This document shows, in pieces, positions 16,960 through 24,418 of a DNA stretch of 26,428 nucleotides (the first letter of the stretch is position 1; every line of letters begins with the position of its first letter). The stretch spans positions 1 to 26,428 of the forward strand of contig DATESZ010000005.1 of the NCBI GenBank assembly GCA_035283845.1, in the 5' to 3' direction. The position numbers and the translations under genes are program-made. The stretch comes from DATESZ01 sp035283845. Its GTDB lineage: Bacteria; Desulfobacterota; Syntrophia; Syntrophales; JACQWR01. Below the pieces are notes generated by a model that did not search any database, was not told the origin of the DNA, and saw nothing but the letters and a program-made list of their open reading frames with translations.

Positions 16960-18383
16960 AAGCCTTTCGGCTTAATTATCTCGTTATTAACTGCATCGGT
17001 TGTCTTCAGGTGTTCCAGAAGATATTTCTTTAGCTTCCCATAGTCATTGGCCATAAGGAGCGGGTCTCCCTTTTTCCCGTCAATGTCCTTCATGCCGGGC
17101 GGAAGTTCAGGGGTGATGTTCAGCAAAACCTGGATTTCTTCGGGAAACTTGGCCGGATGGGCCGTCTCCAATGAGACGCAGAGCGGGTGATCCCCGTACT
17201 TGTCAAGATAGACCTCCAGCCCCTTCCAGGCAACGGCGCCGTGCGGTTCCAATAATGTGCCGTATCGGGAGTATAATTTTTTTATGGTTTTCCTCGTTTC
17301 CCCGTCGGAGACGCTTACCGAGTCGATCCAACGTCTCATTTCTTTTTGATCGGGATATTTATGGACATTTCCCATCCTGTCAACATTTCCGCCATATAAA
17401 TCGAAAAACCGCGCCAAGTTGCTTGGATGTCCCACATTCATGGCATTGGAGAGGCAATCCCGGGAAGGTGAGATTTTATTATAGCGGCCCGTCCGTAAAA
17501 AGCGGGGGAACTCATCATTTTCATTGGTAGGCATAAGGAGTTTTGCAACCGGCAGCCCCATCCTTCTTGCATATTCACATCCGAGGGCATCGCCAAAATT
17601 ACCCGACGGAACGGAAAAGATAATTTCTTCCCCAGGTTCAGCAAGTTGCGCATAAGCATAGACGTAATAGACGATCTGCGGCAGGATGCGGCCGAAATTT
17701 ATGGAATTTGCCGATGTAAGATCAGCATCAGCGAAGTCCGGATCGGAAAAAGCCTGTTTTACAAGATTCTGGCAATCGTCGAATTTTCCTTCCACCGAAA
17801 TGGCTTGAACATTGCTGCCTATAGTGTCGAGTTGCTTTTTCTGTCTGTTGCTGACCTCGGCAAGTGGATAAAGGATATGGACGTCGATGCCGGAAACGTC
17901 TTTGAAGGCATCGCCTACAGCGCTCCCCGTATCTCCCGATGTGGCGACAAGCACGTTCAAACGTTGGCCGCTTTTCCGGCAATGACTCATCAGCCGGGCC
18001 ATCATCCGGGCGGCAAAATCCTTGAACGAAGCCGTCGGCCCCTGATCAAGCCTCATAATATATTTACGATCATATACCGCTTCCAAAGGCGCAGAGAAAT
18101 AATAGGAATCGTCGACTATCAGTCTCAGTGTTTCCTTCGGTATTTCTCCTGCAAGGAAGGTCTCTGCCAGAAGCATGGCGGCATCGGCATAGGGAGCGCC
18201 CCGCAGTTTCATCACTGCCTCAAGGGATAATGAAGGTACGCGGTCTGGCATAAATAATCCCTCATCCGGCGCCTGTCCCGCAAGCAATGCCTCCTTGAAG
18301 GAAACTAACCCGCGAAAGGGGGTAATTCCGGGAAGGCCGTTTAGGGTTCTGTTTGTACTGTAGTAACGTATGCTGTCCGTCAT
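16950..18383 (-). CDS. thrC: Threonine synthase ThrC
   Basis: ThrC converts O-phosphohomoserine to threonine with PLP, the last step of threonine synthesis. The 477-residue length fits the longer class of the family. The N-terminus carries YYSTNR and the DEGLFMPD segment typical of ThrC. The PLP-binding lysine is Lys121 in GPTASFKDFA, and the phosphate-binding loop and substrate contacts are seen in VATSGDTGSA and VPSGNFGDALG. ridA lies 2 bases upstream in the same direction, so the two are surely cotranscribed. The 3' end overlaps the convergent metallophosphatase gene by 10 bases. Assignment is secure. Confidence 0.95.
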   Translation of the reverse strand: MTDSIRYYSTNRTLNGLPGITPFRGLVSFKEALLAGQAPDEGLFMPDRVPSLSLEAVMKLRGAPYADAAMLLAETFLAGEIPKETLRLIVDDSYYFSAPLEAVYDRKYIMRLDQGPTASFKDFAARMMARLMSHCRKSGQRLNVLVATSGDTGSAVGDAFKDVSGIDVHILYPLAEVSNRQKKQLDTIGSNVQAISVEGKFDDCQNLVKQAFSDPDFADADLTSANSINFGRILPQIVYYVYAYAQLAEPGEEIIFSVPSGNFGDALGCEYARRMGLPVAKLLMPTNENDEFPRFLRTGRYNKISPSRDCLSNAMNVGHPSNLARFFDLYGGNVDRMGNVHKYPDQKEMRRWIDSVSVSDGETRKTIKKLYSRYGTLLEPHGAVAWKGLEVYLDKYGDHPLCVSLETAHPAKFPEEIQVLLNITPELPPGMKDIDGKKGDPLLMANDYGKLKKYLLEHLKTTDAVNNEIIKPKGFHD

Positions 18384-18385
18384 AG

Positions 18386-18766
18386 CTATTCCAATATCAT
18401 TACACCATCAATTTCCACTAAGGCGGAGCGCGGCAGACTTGATACGCCGATGGCAGCGCGGGCGGGGTAGGGGAGAGTAAAGTAACAGGCCATGATTTCG
18501 TTGAGCAGGTTAAAGTGGTTGAGGTCGGTAAGGTATATGTTGAGCTTGACTATGTTGCTCAAACTTCCTCCCGCCGATGCAGCCACGGCGTCAAGATTCT
18601 GGAGCACCTGGTGAATCTGATATTCAATATCTTTTTTCATTTCCATTGTTATTGGATTCAGGCCAATCTGACCGGACAGGTAAACGACGTTGCCGCTACG
18701 AATGGCCTGGGAATAGGCGCCTATAGCCTCAGGAGCGTTTTCGGTCTGGATGACTTTTTTTATCAT
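18386..18766 (-). CDS. ridA: RidA family reactive intermediate deaminase
   Basis: RidA (YjgF/UK114) hydrolyses reactive enamine/imine intermediates such as 2-aminoacrylate released by PLP enzymes, protecting other PLP enzymes. The 126-residue protein has the hallmark N-terminus with PEAIGAYSQA, the SGQIGLNP strand, and the catalytic-site arginine Arg103 in YPARAAIGV followed by LPRSALVEID. ATG 18766 has AAGG about 9 bases upstream. It is the first gene of a ridA-thrC pair, a sensible pairing since PLP enzymes of threonine metabolism produce such enamines. It is transcribed away from selD. Confidence 0.95.
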   Translation of the reverse strand: MIKKVIQTENAPEAIGAYSQAIRSGNVVYLSGQIGLNPITMEMKKDIEYQIHQVLQNLDAVAASAGGSLSNIVKLNIYLTDLNHFNLLNEIMACYFTLPYPARAAIGVSSLPRSALVEIDGVMILE

Positions 18767-18794
18767 TGGTATTTACCTTGTGGCTACACTTTTC

Positions 18795-18823
18795 TTGCAA
18801 TTAACACAATAGCAGCATACAAT
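18795..18823 (+). promoter_or_regulatory. Candidate sigma70 promoter for selD
   Basis: TTGCAA (18795-18800) and TACAAT (18818-18823) are 17 bases apart, about 28 bases before the ATG at 18852. The -10 matches the consensus at five of six positions and the -35 at four. It lies in the 85-base divergent region shared with ridA. Its position supports starting selD at 18852 rather than at the downstream ATG. Confidence 0.45.
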
Positions 18824-18851
18824 CAAGTCATCTAAAAAGTCCGAGGAAACC

Positions 18852-19907
18852 ATGATAGACAAATTAAACAAACGCCTCACGGAAACAGTCCATGGGGCAG
18901 GATGAGCGTGTAAGATAGGTCCGGGAGACCTGAAGGAAGCGCTGAGGGATTTGCCGTTCATGGCTGATCCCAATCTGATTGTCGGCATAGAACATGGCGA
19001 AGACGCCGGCGTGTACAGACTTACGGACGATCTTGCCATCGTGCAGACTATCGATTTTTTTACGCCTATTGTTGATGATCCCTTTCTTTTTGGTCAAATT
19101 GCCGTAACCAATGCCCTGAGCGACGTTTATGCTATGGGGGGAAGACCTCTGACGGCCATGAACGTGGTTTGTTTTCCCGTAGGCAGCATGGATATTTCGA
19201 TTCTTCGAGATATTCTTCGCGGCGGATTGGAAAAGATGCGCGAAGCGGGAGTGTTGCTCGTAGGCGGTCACAGCGTGGATGACGGGGAACTGAAATACGG
19301 TCTTTCCGTAACCGGGGTGATACATCCCGATAAGGTGGTGCTTAACAGGGGAGCAAAGGTTGGGGACAGTCTGATCCTGACTAAACCGCTTGGGACAGGC
19401 ATTGTTTCCACGGCCCTGAAAAGAGGAATGGCCGGCGCTTTGTTGGTCGCTAAATCGGTGCGTTCTATGACCATCCTAAACAAATGCGCGGCCGAGCTAA
19501 TGATGAAGGCCGATGATGTTCATGCGGCGACCGATATTACGGGATTCGGACTTATCGGTCATGCCTGCGAGATGGTGGAGGGAAGCGACGTAGGGATGAT
19601 CCTATACGGCCAAAAGGTTCCTTTTTTTCCGGAAATTAAGGAATTGGCCGAAAAAGGCATCGTTCCGGGCGGCCTGTTGCGAAACAAAAAATTTCGTTTG
19701 CCAATGACGGATGTTTCGCCATCCTGTCCAGGATGGATGCTTGATGTGCTTTTTGATCCCCAGACCGCGGGCGGACTGCTTATTGCGCTATCTCCCGGCG
19801 AGGCTGACAAATTGTTGAAAAAGATGCACAACGAGGGTCTGGAGGAAGCGGCCATCATAGGAGAAGTAGTCGCATCGCCTCCGGGCAGGATAAGTATAGT
19901 CTGGTAA
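18852..19907 (+). CDS. selD: Selenide, water dikinase SelD (selenoprotein, Sec18 encoded by TGA)
   Basis: SelD makes selenophosphate from selenide and ATP, the selenium donor for selenocysteine tRNA and selenouridine. Read through an in-frame TGA at 18903-18905, the protein is 351 residues. ATG 18852 has GAGG 5 bases upstream. The N-terminal region then reads GAG-U-ACKIGPGDL, placing selenocysteine at residue 18 exactly where the family has its catalytic Cys/Sec, followed by the essential lysine (Lys21). Downstream family motifs follow: EDAGVYRL, VTNALSDVYAMGG, GGHSVDD, TDITGFGLIGHA and DPQTAGGLL. Without recoding, translation would appear to begin at ATG 18951 (residue 34), losing the active site. 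A hairpin right after the TGA fits a bacterial SECIS element. It is divergent from ridA and convergent with the FmdB gene. Sec rather than sequencing error is strongly supported because both flanks match the family. Confidence 0.93.
18903..18942 (+). promoter_or_regulatory. Bacterial SECIS-like hairpin directing UGA recoding in selD
   Basis: Directly after the TGA at 18903-18905, GGTC (18918-18921) pairs with GACC (18927-18930) around a five-base CGGGA loop. One A-T and one T-G pair extend the stem outward. A lower stem is possible between GCG (18906-18908) and CGC (18940-18942). The loop begins 16 bases after the TGA and contains guanines, within the usual limits for bacterial SECIS elements read by SelB. 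Confidence 0.7.
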
Positions 19908-19961
19908 ATGATTTAATAATCACCACCCTCTTTTTTTGGGATGTGCTGGGGTAAGGGTGAC

Positions 19962-20228
19962 TTAATCGTCTGTTGTTTTTGGCGTTGATTCTTCCTTTTT
20001 AGAATCAGAAGAAGGTTCTTCTTTTTTTGCTTCCCCTATCGTCGGCTTCTTTCCACCGTAATCCGTTACATACCAGCCGGATCCTTGTAGTTGAAAGGAG
20101 GAAAGTGAGACAAGTTTGTTAACCGGTCCATGGCAAAACTTGCAGCTTTTTTCATCGGGTTCCGCCAACTTCTTAAAAACCTCAAATTCACTTCCGCATT
20201 TTCTGCATTTATATTCATAAATTGGCAT
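19962..20228 (-). CDS. FmdB-type zinc-ribbon protein
   Basis: An 88-residue small protein of the FmdB/CxxC_CxxC_SSSS family. It starts MPIYEYKC with CRKCG, then CKFCHG, forming a four-cysteine zinc ribbon. The SSFQLQGSGWYVTDYG segment follows, then a charged Ser/Glu/Lys-rich tail. The family is labelled regulatory after FmdB of Methylophilus, but its molecular function is unsettled. The start is fixed at ATG 20228 because GGAGG lies 11 bases upstream and the family begins at MPxYEY; a longer reading to 20270 would run into the preceding gene. It lies 22 bases after the HExxH gene and probably shares its promoter. Confidence 0.88.
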   Translation of the reverse strand: MPIYEYKCRKCGSEFEVFKKLAEPDEKSCKFCHGPVNKLVSLSSFQLQGSGWYVTDYGGKKPTIGEAKKEEPSSDSKKEESTPKTTDD

Positions 20229-20250
20229 ATCAAATAAAACCTCCAACCAT

Positions 20251-20775
20251 TTAATTAACCATATCGCCAATGCTTAGGCGATCACTAAAGCAGTCCAGGA
20301 CAATTTTCAGATCAGGGTAGATTATGTGTGAAAGCATCTGCCTCGTTATCTTGTGCACCCTTTTTTCTTCCTGTTGCTTTTCTTCCGGAGACACATCAAA
20401 ACTGCCCTCACCGGCATCAAAACGGATAACATGAACCAGTTCATGTGCCGCAATGTATAAAAGCAACGGTGGCAGCTTAATAAAAGAGCATGCCCTGTTT
20501 ACCGCGTCAAGAATACGGTCGTCCTGCAGGCAGATTCGATAAAAATCGAAGCCGCCAGTTTGTGTTGGCCCATGCGCCGCCTGATAATGATACCGGCAAA
20601 GATGGGCAAAGGCATTATCACTTACTTCATGCTCCTCCAAACTGGCAAGCGTATTTACATCATAACGGAGGCTATTCAAATTTGCTTCACCAAGACGATA
20701 GTAGCGCCCTGCCAATTTTTCCGCATGGGCAAACGACCTGCCTGCGAGAGATATCTGTGATGGATTAAAATACAT
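20251..20775 (-). CDS. HExxH-motif putative metalloprotein of unknown function
   Basis: A 174-residue protein with no product I can name. It carries an HELVH zinc-binding motif at residues 111-115 inside a hydrophobic helix (LLLYIAAHELVHVIRFD), preceded by KLPP. A later Glu/Lys-rich stretch (PEEKQQEEKRVHKIT) could supply a third ligand. There is no signal peptide or membrane anchor, so a cytoplasmic metallopeptidase-like fold is likely. The start is placed at ATG 20775, not at the in-frame TTG 20841, because a near-consensus promoter occupies 20813-20841. An AGAGAG sequence lies 5 bases before the ATG. FmdB follows after 22 bases, suggesting a two-gene operon. Confidence 0.75.
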   Translation of the reverse strand: MYFNPSQISLAGRSFAHAEKLAGRYYRLGEANLNSLRYDVNTLASLEEHEVSDNAFAHLCRYHYQAAHGPTQTGGFDFYRICLQDDRILDAVNRACSFIKLPPLLLYIAAHELVHVIRFDAGEGSFDVSPEEKQQEEKRVHKITRQMLSHIIYPDLKIVLDCFSDRLSIGDMVN

Positions 20776-20812
20776 GACTGTCTCTCTTGAAACCCCTTCT
20801 TTATGCGCCGCT

Positions 20813-20841
20813 AATATAGCAATAAATTTATTTTTTGTCAA
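20813..20841 (-). promoter_or_regulatory. Strong sigma70-type promoter for the HExxH-fmdB pair
   Basis: On the minus strand TTGACA (20841-20836) and TATATT (20818-20813) are separated by exactly 17 bases, with a leader of about 30 bases to ATG 20775. It is one of the best consensus promoters in the window and decides the start of the downstream gene. Confidence 0.7.
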
Positions 20842-20944
20842 ATGTCGTCAAGCCAGCAGGGGTGTGCTACCAATTTAACGATAATATGCAAATATAATAT
20901 GAGTTGGCATGATTTGAGCGATAGAATTGATCATAGAATCTACA

Positions 20945-20973
20945 TTGACAACAGGTGTGTTAATGGATATATA
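20945..20973 (+). promoter_or_regulatory. Strong sigma70-type promoter for tRNA-Leu (and possibly tig)
   Basis: TTGACA at 20945-20950 and TATATA at 20968-20973 have a 17-base spacer; the tRNA begins 20 bases after the -10. No convincing terminator lies between the tRNA and tig, so transcription may continue into the trigger factor operon. Confidence 0.7.
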
Positions 20974-20992
20974 GATTCATCACTATGATACT

Positions 20993-21079
20993 GCGAGAGT
21001 GGCGGAACTGGCAGACGCACTGGACTTAGGATCCAGCCCGCGTAAGCGGTTAGGGGTTCAACTCCCCTCTCTCGCACCA
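20993..21079 (+). tRNA. tRNA-Leu (anticodon UAG)
   Basis: The 87-base tRNA folds fully. The acceptor GCGAGAG pairs with CTCTCGC, the anticodon stem CTGGA/TCCAG encloses loop CTTAGGA (anticodon TAG, reading CUA), and a long variable arm CCGC-GTAA-GCGG marks a class II leucine tRNA. The T arm is AGGGG/CCCCT around TTCAACT. The terminal CCA is encoded (21077-21079). It lies 46 bases before tig. Confidence 0.97.
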
Positions 21080-21125
21080 GTTGTCGTATACTGAAGAAAA
21101 TTAATACGTTGAGGAGTTAATTACT

Positions 21126-22460
21126 TTGAGCGAAACAAATCTGGCCGTTAAAGTGGAAGAGATTAGTCCCGTAAAGAAAAAGTTGCTGTTCGATATTAAC
21201 TGGGACGATGTAAAAAATGAGATGGAAACGGTTTTCCGTAAGGTGGGCAAGAATGCCAAGATTAAGGGCTTCCGGAAGGGGAAGATCCCCCGGAATATTC
21301 TGGAAATCTACTACAGGGGCCATGTGGAAGAGGAGACCATTGCTAATCTTATAAACAGATTTTACTGGGAAGCGCTGAGAGAGCATGGTATTCCGGCTGT
21401 AAGTCAGCCGGAAATTGCGCAAAACGGCATCGAGATGGATAAAAACTTCACCTTCACCGCGACCGTTGAGACGGCGCCGGTGATAGAGCCTAAGGATTAT
21501 GCCGGCCTGGAATTGGAGAAAGTGGAATATGATGTCACGGAAAAAGATATAGAGGCTAAGCTGGAAGAACAACGCCAGATATTTGCCACCATGGAAGAGG
21601 TCAAGGAAGAAAGAGGGGTAAAAGATGGAGATTTTATAACCCTGGATTTCAGCGGCTCCATAGAAGGCGTGAAAAGAAATGAACTTGAGACGGAGGGGTT
21701 TTTTCTTGAGGTTGGCGCTAAAAGGTTCATACCCGGTTTTGAAGAGCAGTTGCTCGGGGTGACAATAGGTGAAATGAAAGAGATAAATGTCCGCTTTCCC
21801 GACGATTATTATGCAAAAGATATTGCCGGAAAAGACACATTATTTACTTTGACGGTCAGAAGCATCAAGGAAAAGAAGCTGCCCCTTCTTGATTCAAGTT
21901 TCATAGAAAATTTTGAAAAATACGGATCTATCGATGAACTGAAAGAGGATATACGGAGGTCTCTCGAAGAACAGAACAAAAGGAGATCGGAAAATGATTT
22001 TCGGAACCTCATTGTTAAGGAACTTCTTGATAAAAACGAATTTGAGGTGCCCCCTTCTTTTGTGGAACGGGAGTATCAGTACATGATGGCCGATGCGCAA
22101 AGGCGGATGGCTTTAGATGGGTTAAGCAAAGAAGCGGCTACGACGATTGGTGATAAATTTAAGGATCAATATCGGCAAAATGCGATAAGGGTCGTCAAGG
22201 TTTCAGGTTTAATAGAGAGCATCGCCCGCAAGGAGTCCATTTATGTGGAAGAAAGTGAGATCGATAGGGAGATCGAGGAAATTGCCGGGCAGTCACGGGA
22301 TTATGAAAAGGCGAAAAAATATCTTGAAAATGAAGGCATAAGAGCAAACCTAAGACAGAAAATATTACAAAACAGGGTTTTTAAGTTTATAGAAGATAAT
22401 GCCCGGATTAGGTTAATCAAGGAAAAAAGAGAACCGGCTGAGGAGGGTGAGAACAAATGA
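21126..22460 (+). CDS. tig: Trigger factor, ribosome-associated chaperone and peptidyl-prolyl isomerase
   Basis: Trigger factor binds at the ribosome exit tunnel and assists folding of nascent chains. The 444-residue protein has the ribosome-docking signature GFRKGKIP (from Gly48) in the N-terminal domain and an FKBP-type isomerase domain at about residues 160-245 (KDGDFITLDFSGSI, PGFEEQLLG). A long charged helical C-terminal chaperone domain completes it. The start is TTG 21126 with GAGGAG 9 bases upstream; no ATG is suitable and the N-terminus MSETNLAVKVEEIS matches the family. Its stop overlaps the clpP start by 4 bases (ATGA). The order tig-clpP-clpX-lon is widespread in bacteria and joins folding with proteolysis. 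Confidence 0.96.
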   Translation: MSETNLAVKVEEISPVKKKLLFDINWDDVKNEMETVFRKVGKNAKIKGFRKGKIPRNILEIYYRGHVEEETIANLINRFYWEALREHGIPAVSQPEIAQNGIEMDKNFTFTATVETAPVIEPKDYAGLELEKVEYDVTEKDIEAKLEEQRQIFATMEEVKEERGVKDGDFITLDFSGSIEGVKRNELETEGFFLEVGAKRFIPGFEEQLLGVTIGEMKEINVRFPDDYYAKDIAGKDTLFTLTVRSIKEKKLPLLDSSFIENFEKYGSIDELKEDIRRSLEEQNKRRSENDFRNLIVKELLDKNEFEVPPSFVEREYQYMMADAQRRMALDGLSKEAATTIGDKFKDQYRQNAIRVVKVSGLIESIARKESIYVEESEIDREIEEIAGQSRDYEKAKKYLENEGIRANLRQKILQNRVFKFIEDNARIRLIKEKREPAEEGENK

Positions 22461-23056
22461 TCCTTATCCCTATGGTAGTGGAGCAGGATGGCAGGGGGGA
22501 GCGGGCTTTTGACATCTACTCCCGTCTTCTTAAAGACCGGATCATCTTCTTAGGAACGGCCATTGACGATCACGTATCTAACCTGGTAGTGGCGCAGATG
22601 CTTTATTTGGAAGCGGAAGATCCGGACAAGGAAATTTTTTTCTATCTTAATACCCCGGGGGGACATGTGAGTTCAGGCCTTGCCATTTACGACACGATGC
22701 AATACATTAGATCCTCTGTATCAACTTTCTGCATGGGGCAGGCGGCCAGTATGGGGGCGCTGCTGCTGGCTGCGGGAAGTAAAGGTAAAAGATACGCCCT
22801 TCCTCACTCGAGGATACTGATTCATCAGCCCCTCGGTGGTTTTCAGGGACAGGCCACGGATATTGACATTCAGGCTCGAGAGATATTAAGATTAAAAGAC
22901 GAACTAAATCATATACTGTCTGATTTGACCAATCAGCCTCTTGAGAAGATCCAGTCAGATACGGAAAGGGATTACTATATGGGCGGCGAGCAGGCGAAGG
23001 CCTATGGGCTTATAGATGAAATTATCGTGAAAAAGACTATGATAACAAAATCTTAG
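22457..23056 (+). CDS. clpP: ATP-dependent Clp protease proteolytic subunit ClpP
   Basis: ClpP forms the double heptameric serine protease chamber used by ClpX. The 199-residue protein has the catalytic triad at the standard positions: Ser98 in GQAASMGA, His123 in ILIHQPLGG and Asp172 in TERDYYM. The oxyanion region reads LNTPGGHVSSG, with Thr where most relatives have Ser. There is almost no propeptide, since IPMVVEQDGRGERAFDIYSRL begins at residue 4. The ATG at 22457 overlaps the tig stop by 4 bases, implying translational coupling; clpX follows. Confidence 0.97.
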   Translation: MILIPMVVEQDGRGERAFDIYSRLLKDRIIFLGTAIDDHVSNLVVAQMLYLEAEDPDKEIFFYLNTPGGHVSSGLAIYDTMQYIRSSVSTFCMGQAASMGALLLAAGSKGKRYALPHSRILIHQPLGGFQGQATDIDIQAREILRLKDELNHILSDLTNQPLEKIQSDTERDYYMGGEQAKAYGLIDEIIVKKTMITKS

Positions 23057-23124
23057 ATATCATTGAACGGGCATTGCCGGAGAATATTATAGCCGGTTCT
23101 TCACCGGATAACGGGGTATTATTT

Positions 23125-24387
23125 ATGACAAAAAGAAATGGCAACCATAGAGAAATGCGTGGCGTGCTTTTTTGTTCCTTTTGCGGGAAAGCACAGGATG
23201 AGGTAAAAAAGCTTGTTGCCGGTCCTGCTGCATTTATCTGTGACGAGTGTATAGAACTATGTAAATGCATTGTTGAGGAAGAAAACGCGGCGCCGCAAGC
23301 CGAAGGATCAAAAAGAGGGATCCCCGAACCGAAGGATATAAAACTATTTCTGGATCAGTATGTCATTTCTCAGGAACGCACCAAGAAGGTGCTTTCCGTT
23401 GCCGTTTACAATCACTACAGCCGTTTATCTTCTGGCTCAAAGCTTGATGCTGTAGAAATACAGAAAAGCAACGTAATGCTTATCGGTCCCACGGGAACGG
23501 GCAAAACCCTGCTGGCAAAGACTCTTGCCAGGCTTTTGAAGGTGCCTTTTACCATAGCTGACGCCACTACCCTCACGGAGGCAGGCTATGTGGGCGAAGA
23601 TGTGGAAAATATCATTCTCAGCCTCTTGCAGAACGCCGATTACGATGCGGAAAAGGCATCGCGGGGGATCGTCTATATCGATGAGATCGATAAGATTGCT
23701 AAAAAATCAGGTAACCCCTCCATTACAAGGGATGTATCGGGGGAAGGCGTGCAACAGGCGCTCTTGAAAATCATGGAAGGCACCATAGCAAACGTGCCGC
23801 CCAAGGGGGGAAGAAAACATCCCCAGCAGGAATTTATTCAGGTTGACACTACCAATATATTGTTCATTTGCGGTGGGGCATTCAATGAACTGGATAAGAT
23901 TATTGCCAGGCGCGTGGGGCACAACAGCATGGGGTTCGGCGCCGACATAAAAAGCAAGAAGGATAAGAATATCGGTGAATTACTGTTAAATGTCCAGTCT
24001 GAAGATTTGTTAAAATACGGCCTGATCCCGGAATTTATCGGACGGTTGCCGGTGATTACAAGCTTAAACGAGTTGGAAGAGGCTGATATGGTGAAAATCT
24101 TAGTGGAGCCCAAAGATGCCATCATCAAACAATACAAAAAATTATTCGGGATGATGAATGTCAATTTGAAATTTACCGATGATGCCCTGAGCGCTATCGC
24201 GAGACTATCGGTGGAACGGAAATCGGGGGCGCGCGGTCTGCGCTCGATCATAGAAAACACCATGTTAGACATCATGTTCGAAATTCCGTCCCGTCATGAT
24301 GTGCAGGAATGCGTGATTACGGAAGAGGTGGTTATCAACAGAGAACAACCTATTCTGCTTTTTGAAACTAAATCCGAAACGGCTTAG
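23125..24387 (+). CDS. clpX: ATP-dependent Clp protease ATPase subunit ClpX
   Basis: ClpX is the AAA+ unfoldase that feeds substrates to ClpP. With the start at ATG 23125 it is 420 residues, the usual size. The N-terminal zinc-binding domain has CSFCGK and CDECIELC. Walker A is GPTGTGKT (residues 121-128), the pore loop is GYVGED, and Walker B is IVYIDEIDKI. The RKH loop is in GGRKHPQQ, and the sensor-2 region is in RKSGARGLRS. The ClpP-docking segment reads MGFGAD, where Escherichia coli has IGF. A TTG at 23074 could extend it by 17 residues without family support. A small hairpin (CCGGT/ACCGG, 23093-23107) lies just before the chosen start. It is 68 bases after clpP and 31 before lon. Confidence 0.95.
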   Translation: MTKRNGNHREMRGVLFCSFCGKAQDEVKKLVAGPAAFICDECIELCKCIVEEENAAPQAEGSKRGIPEPKDIKLFLDQYVISQERTKKVLSVAVYNHYSRLSSGSKLDAVEIQKSNVMLIGPTGTGKTLLAKTLARLLKVPFTIADATTLTEAGYVGEDVENIILSLLQNADYDAEKASRGIVYIDEIDKIAKKSGNPSITRDVSGEGVQQALLKIMEGTIANVPPKGGRKHPQQEFIQVDTTNILFICGGAFNELDKIIARRVGHNSMGFGADIKSKKDKNIGELLLNVQSEDLLKYGLIPEFIGRLPVITSLNELEEADMVKILVEPKDAIIKQYKKLFGMMNVNLKFTDDALSAIARLSVERKSGARGLRSIIENTMLDIMFEIPSRHDVQECVITEEVVINREQPILLFETKSETA

Positions 24388-24418
24388 CGCCGCTTTATAA
24401 AATACAGGAAAAAATACT

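Noticed and set aside
17646..18230. 194-codon plus-strand open frame opposite thrC
   Set aside because: It lies wholly antisense to a well supported threonine synthase, has no recognisable motif and no good ribosome site; it is a shadow of the coding frame.
18903..18905. TGA in selD read as a nonsense mutation or sequencing error (pseudogene)
   Set aside because: The codons on both sides match the SelD active-site region, the stop falls exactly at the Sec/Cys position, and a SECIS-like hairpin follows.
19924..19959. Possible bidirectional terminator between selD and the FmdB gene (CACCCT/AGGGTG)
   Set aside because: The six-base-pair stem encloses a 24-base loop and has no T-tract at the right place.
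20229..20270. Longer N-terminus for the FmdB-type protein
   Set aside because: It would overlap the upstream gene and the family begins with MPIYEY, which has its own GGAGG.
23074..23124. TTG 23074 as the clpX start
   Set aside because: It adds 17 residues absent from the family; ATG 23125 gives the usual length.
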